Origin: Chrysoperla carnea
Lineage: Eukaryota > Arthropoda > Insecta > Neuroptera > Chrysopidae
Assembly (NCBI RefSeq): GCF_905475395.1
Contig: NC_058341.1
Span: forward strand, 63,309,501 to 63,373,500
DNA length: 64,000 nt
Reading direction: 5' to 3'
Positions within the stretch are counted from its first letter, which is position 1. The number at the start of each line of letters is the position of its first letter. Position numbers and translations under genes: made by a program. The notes beneath the pieces are model-generated. The model saw nothing but the letters and a program-made list of their open reading frames with translations, was not told the DNA's origin and did no database searches. Below are positions 37,351 through 47,050 of this stretch, piece after piece.

Positions 37351-37955
37351 ATTACATTATTTCCTTCTAACTAATATAAAACAGACTAAAAACAGACTAG
37401 TGAAGAAATATAACAATATTGTAAGAGATTGCTCTTCCATTTGAATGCTGGAATGTGGAGAAGAAATAAGAACAGCTTGATTGACGTCTTGAAATCCAGT
37501 TTTTGAGGTAATTTAGTTTTTTGCGAAACCAAAATAATATATGCGAGATGGTAACCATGGATCTCACTGTTCTTACATACGATCGATAAGAAATAAGAAT
37601 TACCAGGTCGTTACAATATCAATAGTAATTTACTTCATTTGTATTTACAGGAAATTTTATTATGATATGAAATAGAATTTACTTAATGAACAAAATTACA
37701 TTTTAAAATTATTTATCTAGCCAGCTTTTTCTTAAGTGGAACATTTTAACACGATAAGCTTGATAACGAGGAATAAATCATGAAATTTGATAAAGGAATA
37801 AGAAAGATATCGCATGGACAGGAAAAACACAAACTATGGAAATAATATTTAAGTATATACTATTAATTTGACTATATTTTTATTATTAGGTATTTTAAAG
37901 AATGTTTTTATATTGTCCTTTTAATATTTATTCAATAAAACTCTTATCCGGTCAA
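37351..37955. other. Unannotated AT-rich stretch
   Basis: Nothing recognised. Confidence 0.3.
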
Positions 37956-38079
37956 ATTACACATTCGAAGGTACAAAAATTTGCACCCAGCTCTAAGTTG
38001 GTAGGATTGTTCACAACACCATTATAAATGAAATTGAAAACTTGAAAAAAACTTCGGGGTCAAAGATAAAAAAAATGTA

Positions 38080-39033
38080 TCGAGCGTGGCGCGCTTTTCA
38101 ATAACGTTTCGCGTTTTATTATACAAGCATGATGCATCTTAATCTTATGTGTCCTTCAGCCTAACGGCACTGTGCGCTTTTATATAACCCTTCGCGTTAT
38201 ATCAGATACCTAAAAAGCGCCTTAAAATAACGCTTTTCGTTGTTTATTATCTAATATTAATGGATAGAATTATTCCCCGATAAAATTCTTGGAAAAGCGC
38301 CTTCGGCGCTTTTCAATAAAGCTTTGCGTTATATAATCCGAACATGATGGTCACAAATCGAATGTTATTTACGGGCGAATAACGCTTCGCGCTTTATCAA
38401 GTATTTAAACAGAGCGTTCTTTGCGTCATAAAACAAAGTTCAATATTTTGTAAAGGCGAGGCGCGCCTTTCTCAATTTCTCTTATTAATAGATTCAAGAA
38501 TGAAAATAATGCAGAAAAAGTGCGATTTTCAATAATGCTTCGCGTTATATTATTCAAGAATGATACTCACTGGCCGTATGTGTCCTACAGCCTAACGGCG
38601 CACCGCGCTTATATATTACGCTTCGCGTTATATCAGATACCTTAAAAGCACCCTAAATTAACGCTTCGCGTTATTTATTATCTAAGAATTATTTCGAGAT
38701 AAAATTCTTAGAAAAGCGCCGAGGGTGTTTTTCAATAACGCTTCGCGTTATATTATCCGAACATGATGGTCACAAATCGAATGTAGTTTACTGGCGAGTA
38801 ACGCTTCATGATTTATCAAGATACTTAATAGAACGTTCTATGCGTCATACAATAAAGCTCAATATTTAATAAAATGGCGCGCTTCACGCGCCCTTCTCAT
38901 TTTTTTATTGATAGATTTAAGATTGAAAATAATGCAGAAAAAGCGCGCATTGCACGATTTTCAATAACGCTTCGCGTTTTATTATACAAGTATGATGGTC
39001 ACTAATCTTATGTGGCCTACACGGCGCTGTCGA
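38080..39033. repeat. Tandem array of ~425-bp units rich in TTC-loop hairpins
   Basis: About 2.2 units with a period near 425: 'cctaacggc' at 38160 and 38591, 'atgatggtcacaaatcgaat' at 38343 and 38763, 'gaaaataatgcagaaaaag' at 38502 and 38924. Each unit carries many short GC-rich palindromes with a TTC centre, chiefly AACGC-TTC-GCGTT. A longer one, AAAAGCGCC-TTC-GGCGCTT, lies near 38293. They stand out against the AT-rich surroundings. No open frame runs through the array. It is a local satellite or an array of folded-RNA modules. Confidence 0.85.
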
Positions 39034-39130
39034 ATGTTGCAATTAATGCTACAATTCATATCATAAAATTTAGAAGCTTCTTTGTTGATGTAAATATAGT
39101 CTTTTTAACTTATCAGATTTTTGAAAAATA

Positions 39131-39316
39131 ATGCAAACACTGATAATCGACACTTTGTTTTCACTTGTTTTATTTAAATTTACACTGCTTTTATCATTTT
39201 TAACCCTTCCTAATATATTTTATTATTCAATAGTCAAGTTAAAAAAGTACACGACCTCAAAGGTGGGAAGGAAACGTGTGCATCATATGATGATTACAAA
39301 TGTTCTAACTTTTTGA
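39131..39316 (+). other. Short open frame, not supported as a gene
   Basis: A 61-codon frame with a hydrophobic first half. Its last part overlaps the right end of foldback family E and it has no splice or family support. Confidence 0.15.
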
Positions 39317-39564
39317 ATTTTTTTATTTCAGAGACGGTGACTCTTAGGTAAAAAAGTATTGAGATATTTTTTATATTTAATCATCTAATCTACAATTTTC
39401 GTCCTAACTAATTTTATAGTAAAACTAACCGTTTTGCTGAAAATCGCCATGACTTACCAACTTTGAGGTCAATCATTGAAGAGAATTTCGTTGAATAGTA
39501 ATTACAGATAGTAATTAGATTAATGACGCATTCTACGTACTTTGTATTTTTATATCAAGTATCA

Positions 39565-39592
39565 AGATAATAATAATAATAATAATTATTAT
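39565..39592. repeat. (AAT)n microsatellite
   Basis: Run of 'aat' units passing into 'att' units. Confidence 0.85.
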
Positions 39593-39593
39593 T

Positions 39594-40440
39594 ACTAGCT
39601 GTACCCCGCCACATTTCGCTGTGGGGGCCATTCAGATTGCATAGAAATAAATGAGAAGTATCTAGTAAATTTAATGAAATTTGATAAACCCCCGATAAAA
39701 GAGAGCTCACAACTTTCAAACAGTTGACTGATTTTCATGTAACCTACAGTTTTTAATGTTCACATATTGCCTTTTTATTTGGTACCAGAGTTGGGTATAT
39801 TTGAAAATATTCGGTCCTTCATCTCCACTTTCACCCCTCCTGTCCCCTTGAATGGGGATAAAAATTTTGTAGTGTACAACATCATGCTCTTTAATTTGAT
39901 ACCCCCATCACTTGGGTATACTTGAAAATATTCGATTGTTCATGAATAGGAAGAACATGTGTGTCCATGAGGCAAAGAAAAAATTTAGTAGATATATTAT
40001 AGAACCGTAACCATTGTTTCACAATTTTCTTACAACGATAAAATATGGTTTCAGATTTTCGATTAATAGAGATTAGAATAATTAATATTTTGAATAAATA
40101 TTTTGTAAATATAATAAATCACATGAAATTAAAAAAAAAAACCCTGATAACACGACATTTATGCAAACGTTGACATGCATCTCTTCTATAAAATTATTTA
40201 CATGGGTTTTCCATGTATGTATTGAAAAATTTTTTTATATTTAATACAAAATTCAATCTTCACTTCCATTCCCCACTCTTGCACCTTCTGGGGGTTAAAT
40301 ATAGATAAAAACCACCCATGAAGCAGATTGTATATCGTGTAAAAACTTCAGCTCAATCGATACAGTAGTTTTTGAGTCCATAAGCAATGCACAAACGAAC
40401 ATAACAGAGATTAATTCAATAAAATTTACCTCTTTGATAT
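39594..40440. repeat. Dispersed insect repeat starting 'ctagctgtaccccgc'
   Basis: Begins with 'actagctgtaccccgccac' beside the AAT run and ends near 'cagtagtttttgagtcc' and 'cacaaacgaacataac'. This start-end combination is seen widely in insect interspersed repeats. It is non-coding; the class is uncertain. Confidence 0.45.
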
Positions 40441-41115
40441 ACGTGATGAAGTACATGTGACAGTAAAGCAAGAAAATTTGTTATGTTAAAATTTCCGAAT
40501 CATGTGGTTGGATACTGCATACGAAAATTATATCACAAAAATGGTTTTAATACCTCTACCTAATTAATTATTGGGATTACTAGATAAAGCTATTTACAAA
40601 AAATATTGCTACATCAATTGAACATAATTGTAGCACTAAATGTTTGTTAAATTCTGAATGAACAAATAAATTATGTTCTATTCATATTGAAAAACTAGAT
40701 CAAATTTTGGTTTGGTAATTATACACATTCAATATGCATTATAAACATTCTGAAAAATATGCTTTTTCTATTATAAACACAACACCAAACAAAATAATAA
40801 AGCAGATAACGAATTCAATTAATTACAATTAATGATATAGAAACCTTGCAACCTAATTAATCATTTTTATAAAATACTTTTTCCTAAAGGTATGTTTTTA
40901 ATTTGTTTCGCTGTTTTTTTCACCATGCGATATAATTTTAAACAACTATATTTGCATTACTAGACGAGTCAAATTAAACCGATTTTAGTCTAATAACTAA
41001 ACTTTGATCGTCTCAACAAGTGTTTTTTTAGAATCATGTTCAGACTTGTAGTTAAAACATTTGTGCTACTTTAGCCACGACTTGTGTGTGAAAATTAATT
41101 ATTACTACAAAAACT
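40441..41115. other. Unannotated AT-rich stretch
   Basis: Nothing recognised. Confidence 0.3.
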
Positions 41116-41180
41116 CCTCGAAAGAGGTATACACTCAGAGGTTTGCTGTGTATACCTCGAAAGAGGTATACACAGCAAAC
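41116..41180. repeat. Perfect 18-bp hairpin with GAAA loop, plus half-copy
   Basis: Stem 41141-41158 and 41163-41180 are perfect complements ('gtttgctgtgtatacctc'), closing a GAAA loop (41159-41162). A preceding partial copy, 'cctcgaaagaggtatacac', lies at 41116-41134. The frame at 41061-41291 runs through the hairpin and is not a supported gene. Confidence 0.85.
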
Positions 41181-42012
41181 TTTATTAGAAATAGGGTTGT
41201 AAAATGGCATGTTCCCAATGAATCGTCAATGTCAGGTCACACAAAAACATATTTCGGTATTGAAGGTGGCCTTCCAAAGGATAACATATAAGAATCCAAA
41301 ACTAACCTACTGGAAACTATAGACAGAACTATTGTCAGAGATTAATAATCAGTTTTATATTTAATCCATTATTTTAACTAATGATAATCACAAATGGCTT
41401 TTTGCGTAAAAAATATCCTCATTCGTCATGCAAAAATGATGAAAGACATGTTGTTTGAAGCAACTTGACAGATATATGACCGTTATTAGATGTCGCGTCA
41501 CTACGGAAAACTTGGTAATTATTTAGAGAAAAAATAAAATAAAACAAATTATATTCAAAATCAAAATATTTAAGAGTACCTGTATAAAAATTACACCGAG
41601 AGCCTGGATATAAATAAAATCTTTACGAAAGAAAACAAAATACTCAACACAAAATGTTTAAGTTAGTAAGTTACTTAAGTTTGGAAAAAAATTTTAATGT
41701 CAAATGGTTCATTCTGCATGAAAAGAATAGTGAGCTAGTGTATTGCCAGCTCTAGATTTTATACCGAAGGATCAAGAAAAAAATTTCCTACGTGTTTGAG
41801 TCAGAGTAAATAATTCAGGTTGAAAAATAATTTAAAAATTTTTAAAAATTAAGGAATTTCCTCTTTCGGTTTTGCAACTTGTAACGAAGTAAAGATTCTT
41901 ATTTCTTTTAATCTTATTGTGATTCTTATTTCTTTTAATATATTATGCAAAATTAATGAGATCCACAGTTATCATTTCGCATATATTACCTTAACTACAC
42001 TAAAAGGCAGGT
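41181..42012. other. Unannotated stretch
   Basis: No gene recognised. Confidence 0.3.
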
Positions 42013-42214
42013 TTACACGTCACATTTTACACAATCTTTTGTCTGCACAGTTTTAATACGGAATGAAAACGTTGCAATTGTTAGAGCGCCCTCATGGCGC
42101 AGATATATCTGTATATTTCCAACAGTTTCGTGTGATATCGTCATGGAGCAGGTACCACTGTGGTCAATTTTGGCATGGTGTCTTGCTACAAAAAAAAAAA
42201 AAAAAAAAAAAAAA
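42013..42214 (+). repeat. Possible retroposed segment with A tail
   Basis: A segment of less AT-rich sequence ends in an unbroken run of about 26 A (42189-42214). That is compatible with a retroposed RNA copy. I do not recognise the source; no box A/B pair is obvious. Confidence 0.35.
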
Positions 42215-42873
42215 TTAAACATCTCAGAAGTACCCAGCGTTCCAAGTGATCACGGAAACTTCTAACAAGGTAAAAATCTTCCCATAAAAGGTTACTGTGT
42301 GAATTACGTGGTGAGCCTTATGATTGATGGAACTACTTGAGAATGGACATAAGCACGTATCCTTAATGGAATTAGTGACACCGCATATCATCAAAGAAAA
42401 TACTTGTATGAGGACAGCAATATAATCACATGAAGGAATTATTTTCTTCGATGGGGCGTAATCGCAGCATCCTCCATTATTAAATGCTTTCCACGCGAAA
42501 TGTCGTCTACTCCCCGTCGCCACTGTTAAGATTAAAATTATTATATTTATTTAATAAAATTTGTATATTGATAAATGATATACATGTATATTAGTAAATA
42601 ATAATATATGGATGATAGAGCTTTGCTCGGTATTTTTTGAGTTAAATTTTATCACTAATATACTAACCATTTAAAATGTCTTCACACAAAACCAATTTGA
42701 ATGTCCCGTTAATGTACTTCATTTTGTTAACTACGATAAACACCAATAGATGTCAGGAAGAGTCACATTTTACAGTCAATATTTCCGGAAAACATGGTCA
42801 AAACGACGTTTTTAAAAAAAAACCCCGCATAGCCATTTTCATGAAAATCGTTGGAGCCATTTCCGAGATCGTT

Positions 42874-42930
<57 letters not shown>

Positions 42931-43021
42931 TATATATATATATATATATATAAATCTACCACTGAACATCTCATGGAGGAACACGATCTTGCAAACTAAA
43001 TGATTGTGTTGTATAGTGCAA
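42215..43021. other. Unannotated stretch with TA microsatellite
   Basis: The 99-codon minus frame at 42523-42224 has no recognised motif. The open frames at 42676-42999 and 42763-43026 are mostly translations of the TA run. Confidence 0.3.
42876..42951. repeat. (TA)n microsatellite
   Basis: About 75 bases of TA repeat with one 'tact' interruption. Confidence 0.97.
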
Positions 43022-43487
43022 CTCATGGAGGTTAGAGAGAAGGAGAACGATCCCTACGCGCTAAAGCATTAGCGCGTCTGTCCCTGAAAATTTGTAGAAT
43101 TTATAGTTCATTTTTCAGCCACCAGCCGCGCTGTCGTCGGTAAGTAGTATCTGCGAAGTTAGCTGTTTATGAGTACAAGTAGATGAAGTTAGTACCATTC
43201 AAATTTATAAAGTAGTATAGATAAATTTATAAGGTAGAATAGATAATTTATAATTTATTCATTAGTAAATAATAATAATAAATAATAATTTCATTATTTG
43301 CTTTTTTTTCCTTTGAATGATATTATATACACGTATATTAAACGTTTATAGATCATTTGAAATTAGCGCACAACAGTCCGCTTTTGATGAGACAACTTAG
43401 CGATCCCAGCGCCTCACTTATTTTGTCCATATTTTGGGGACAATATTTTCTACAGCGATCGTTCTCCTTTTTTATAACCTCCATGGT
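43022..43487. mobile_element. Inverted-repeat MITE with CATGGAGGTTA ends
   Basis: The left end 'catggaggttagagag' with 'ggagaacgatc', and the right end 'gatcgttctcc' with 'taacctccatg', are inverted. Inner blocks around 'cagcgc' and 'gtcc' also pair loosely. The frame at 43357-43560 is mostly element sequence. Confidence 0.7.
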
Positions 43488-43783
43488 CCAACTAACAAGG
43501 TGCTGTTTGTATCAGTTTTTAAAAATTCAATCTCATAAAATGCATTCGCGTCGCTATTGAAAATTTTCTTATTATTAAACAAATTGAAAAAATAACAAAT
43601 TATTACAATGAATGTGAAAAATAGCCTGAATAGAAATAAATTCAAGCTTTGCATTTCGTACTTTATCAGATCAACAATTTAAGCAGACAACTTGCGTACA
43701 TACGTTTTTTACTCATTCCTCTTAGGCCATTTTATCTGGCGTAATAATTATGGATTAATTATATAGAAACATAGAAAATTTAC
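43488..43783. other. Unannotated AT-rich stretch
   Basis: Nothing recognised. Confidence 0.3.
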
Positions 43784-43925
43784 TGGTAATAACAGAAAAA
43801 AACTTAAATTGATTGTTTTATAAATAATATAATTATAATTAATCATTTTAATGAATTTGCTATATAAATAATAAGATTTTTATATATAAACAACAATCAA
43901 TTTCATTTTTTTTCTGTTATTACCA
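43784..43925. mobile_element. 142-bp MITE upstream of odorant-binding protein gene
   Basis: The ends 'tggtaataacagaaaaaaa' and 'ttttttctgttattacca' are near-perfect inverted repeats, followed inward by 'aaattgattgtt' and 'aacaatcaattt'. It ends about 135 bases before the start codon of the next gene, next to its putative TATA box. Confidence 0.85.
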
Positions 43926-43947
43926 ACACGAAATATTATTTATCTTT

Positions 43948-43955
43948 TATAAATA
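43948..43955 (+). promoter_or_regulatory. Putative TATA box of odorant-binding protein gene
   Basis: TATAAATA lies 105-112 bases upstream of the ATG. A start site about 30 bases further on would give an untranslated leader of about 80 bases. No clear TCAGT initiator is seen. Confidence 0.35.
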
Positions 43956-44059
43956 AGTGTTTCTTATGCCATTATTGAATAGTTATCTTGGAGACCTCTT
44001 TCCAGCTAGTATTAGGTACTATTAGGTATTTATAGTTTTTATCATAATATCGGTTGAAG

Positions 44060-47020
44060 ATGAAGTATTTAATAGTAATTTTTGCTTTGATCTCATTTTC
44101 AAATGTAAGTATTTTTCTTTATATTATTTAAAATTAGTACGTTGGCCAAGTGATTTTATCTTAATTTTCCCATACGAGCCGCAAGCTACTAGTTAAAATT
44201 CATATGCCCGAATAATTGTATTGAAATCGCGTATTCCTTTTATTTTTTTTATTATTTAAAATTTATTGATTAATTATTGAGGTTTGTTAAATAGCTATAT
44301 AAGGAATTTATGTTGTATAAATTAAGCGAAAGGGATTTTCAACAAATTTTGTAAACATAAAATTGGAGGGAATAAGGGATCGGACTTGCATTGATTATAA
44401 TTATATGTTTTTAAAGATAAAAATATATGACAAATTTCATTAATTTTATAGAAAAGTTAAAGCAAGTTTAAAGAATACATGCACTTTATGCTCATAAAAT
44501 CTTTTTGGAAAAAATTAATCAAATAACAATTGGGGCGGCTAAACGCAAAGCGGTCGATATTTCCGGTTCTGCTTATCGGAGGGAGGTCAACCCAGACTTA
44601 AAATTTGCCTCATTTTTTATCTTTCATTTACAGCATGTTTAATCTTGATACGACTTTTTTGAGCCAAGATATTCAATTTAATTATTAGTGGTTTATTTTT
44701 TGAGCGATGGGGCGGGGGCTAAAAATAAAATTCTTTTCGCAAGACCTTATCCAGTTCTTACTAATATTTATGCTTATTCAGAGTGGGAAGTTAAAAAAAT
44801 CCAACAGACAGTCGCAAATATCTTATAAAAAATTAGTTACTATGATTAAACAATCGCAAGATACGTGAGATATAATAACAAAAATAAAAAACTGTGTATT
44901 CTATGAACAAAACACAGTATACCACCTTTTTTGAGCAGAAAAAAAATCAGAAAACAAATTCTTAATTTTGGACCCATTTGTTTATAAAAATTTAACGGTC
45001 AAAGATAAATGGTCGCAACTAGTTCCAAACGTCGTATTTTGTTAAAACCTTAATTTTTCGGTAGTTTATGTGTTTTCTTTTGATTAAATGCAATAATGAA
45101 ATATTTTTAAATCATATTTCCTCCGAAAGTTGACGATTTTATTAATGAGGATCAACTTTCTAATTTAAAGTGTTATTCTATCTCTTACCTTTAGAATCTA
45201 AATTGGCTTTTAAAGCAATCCAAAGAACTAGGCTGCAACTTTTGTTTAAGTTATTTGTTGTTCAGTTAACTGAAAAAGAAGCTATTAGCCATTATATATT
45301 AAAATGGCCCATTCTGCATGTATTTAGAAAACCCGCTGTTCTTTACTACAGTGTCCGCCTGAGTATCTATGAAAACTTTAAAAATATGGTTAATTGACAG
45401 GTCCGCTGGAGCATTATAAACAATTTAACTTATAATCATTTACTCTGCCCTAAGAACATTTCATATTGCTTATTTTTGTTGGTAAAGTCTCTTATTGTCC
45501 TCTTTAAAATGAGACGATAGAGAAATCACTAGCTCCATTCGAAGAGAAGAAACGAGCGAAAGAATAGGCGCAACGTATGCAGGTGTCACGTTATGACCAC
45601 TAAATTTCAACAACTTTTAACCGAATAGACTAGCAAAACCAAAAATATATTACAAAAGAAGGCCAGAAATATAAAAAAAAATTCACACCCTTCTGAAATT
45701 TGGTAGGATTTTTCAAAACACCATTATAAATGAAGTATAAAAATTCCTCATCCTTCCGATACGTGGAAAAACGGTAAGTTTTATCATAAAATTAGCTCAG
45801 CCGAAAATTGGAGATCAGATAATTAAATATAAAAATGTATCAATACTTTTTTTCCTAACAGCCATCTTTTCTGAGATATATCGATTCAAAAAGTTGAAAG
45901 AGTTGCAATTATCATAATTTGATAAGTACGCCACAACACGTACATCCATAAATCTGTTGGATGCGTAGTCCTGGTAGGACTTTCAAAACGACGCCAGCAC
46001 TTGCAGTGGATAATTTTGGCATAAAGGTGGTCATTATGCCTAATTTTCAATCCATTATATGTAAATGTATAGTTAATACCCAGTTAAAGTTATTGAAATA
46101 TAGGAATTAATCAAACTTGTTGCATTAGAAATTGTGAAAATAACTTAAATAAGATACGAAATTGTATAAATAATTTTTTTTATATGTCAATTCACATAAT
46201 TACTGATTTGAATTTGTTAGAAAATACTATGAAATTTGCAATGTAAGCCATAGATAATCGTCATATGACTTTATATGTCCACTCATAAAGTCATATGACG
46301 ATTACAACTCTTCCAACTTTTTGAATTGTTATATCTCTGAAATATTTGATATTTAATTATCTGATCTACAATTTTCGTCTGAACTAATTTTATGATTAAA
46401 CTTACTGTTTCGCTGAAAATAATGAAAACCCGGTTTTTGTGACCTTTGACCCCGAATAAATTTTTCCCCACATCTCGGATCGATGAGTTTTGCAACCTTC
46501 GAATGTTTAAATTGACCGGATAAATATTTATTTCCTTTTTATAAACAATTGATGGACGCTATCACTCTTAGTCTTTAGATATTCCGTACAGTTTTGCATT
46601 TTATTTGTTCAAGATTTCAAATGACACAAATTTAAATATTATTTTTAGGCTGGATTTATAATTAATAAAAGTAAATCAAAATCTGATATGTCAAAAATAC
46701 GTTATGGATGTTTGAAGTCAACAAATTATCCATTAGAGGATGCCCTTAAAGTGGAGAAGGGAGAACTGACTGGCAGTGATGAGGAAATGCATTACATGCT
46801 TTGCTATGCAGTCAAACTTGGTTTTGCCAATGAAAATGGTACATTTATTGAGAACGAATTTTTAAATCGTTTAACTGAAGATGTTAAAAAATTAGAAGTG
46901 AAGAAATTTTTAGATGAATGCAGTACTGTGTCTGACGAGACACCAGCAAAAACAATTTATTTGCAAGCTGCTTGTTTATTTGATAAAGGTGGGGAAAAAT
47001 TGAAATCTGTAAATGAATAG
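44060..47020 (+). CDS. Odorant-binding protein, Minus-C type (two exons)
   Basis: A 138-residue secreted carrier of small hydrophobic ligands in the PBP/GOBP family. Exon 1 (44060-44104) encodes the signal peptide MKYLIVIFALISFSN and ends at a GTAAGT donor in phase 0. Exon 2 starts after TTTTTAG at 46649 and runs to TAA at 47020. The cysteines are C36, C67, C106 and C124, with spacing C-x30-C-x38-C-x17-C. Against the classic six-cysteine pattern (C2-x3-C3, C5-x8-C6), the C2 position is His63 and the C5 position is Ala115. C1, C3, C4 and C6 remain, which is the defining Minus-C pattern. The NENGTF block after C67 and a helical, charged C-terminal half fit the fold. Length is normal for the family. 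I chose this start because the open frame at 46688 alone would lack a signal peptide. The intron (44105-46648) contains a foldback element. A poly(A) signal follows at 47045. Ligand and tissue are unknown; it may not be olfactory. Confidence 0.92.
44105..46648 (+). other. Intron of odorant-binding protein gene
   Basis: GT-AG intron in phase 0, with GTAAGT at the donor and ATTTTTAG at the acceptor. 44105-45640 contains no other recognised feature; the frame at 45170-45397 has no family motif. 45640-46525 is a foldback element. Confidence 0.85.
45640..46525. mobile_element. Foldback family E element inside the intron
   Basis: The left arm (about 45765-45930, 'acggtaagttttatcataaa', 'agatatatcgattcaaaaag') is the complement of the right arm (about 46283-46420, 'actttttgaattgttatatc', 'ttttatgattaaacttactg'). 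The spacer (about 45955-46230) is repeated at 62440-62700. A related copy encloses the tandem array at 37956-39500. It also carries a short inverted pair, 'cgtcatatgactttat' / 'ataaagtcatatgacg', at about 46259-46302. Confidence 0.75.
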
Positions 47021-47044
47021 TAATTATATATTAAATTATTTGTC

Positions 47045-47050
47045 AATAAA
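47045..47050 (+). terminator. Poly(A) signal AATAAA of odorant-binding protein gene
   Basis: AATAAA 25 bases after the stop codon, the expected place for the 3' end of this transcript. Confidence 0.75.

Larger units (their letters stand above)
37956..39500. mobile_element. Foldback family E copy enclosing a tandem array
   Basis: The left part (about 37956-38050: 'ggtaggattgttcacaacac', 'cattataaatgaa') and right part (about 39270-39480: 'gattacaaatgttctaac', 'ctacaattttcgtcctaac') correspond to the two ends of the element in the odorant-binding-protein intron (45640-46525). The tandem array 38080-39033 takes the place of that element's middle. Confidence 0.5.

Noticed and set aside
38080..39033. 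CRISPR-like regular array
   Set aside because: This is a eukaryotic window; the units are ~425 bp tandem copies, not short direct repeats with unique spacers.
42224..42523. 99-codon minus-strand frame
   Set aside because: It contains several Cys and a hydrophobic stretch but no recognisable domain, and it abuts a poly(A) run of a possible retroposed segment.
42676..43026. Open frames on both strands, up to 107 codons
   Set aside because: Most of each frame is the TA microsatellite (42876-42951) read as Ile-Tyr repeats; there is no other coding evidence.
45170..45397. 75-codon plus-strand frame inside the odorant-binding protein intron
   Set aside because: No motif and no splice-site support; it starts and stops within intron sequence.
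46688..46690. ATG at 46688 as the start of the odorant-binding protein
   Set aside because: It would remove the signal peptide; the frame is open upstream to a TTTTTAG acceptor and joins in phase to the signal-peptide exon at 44060.
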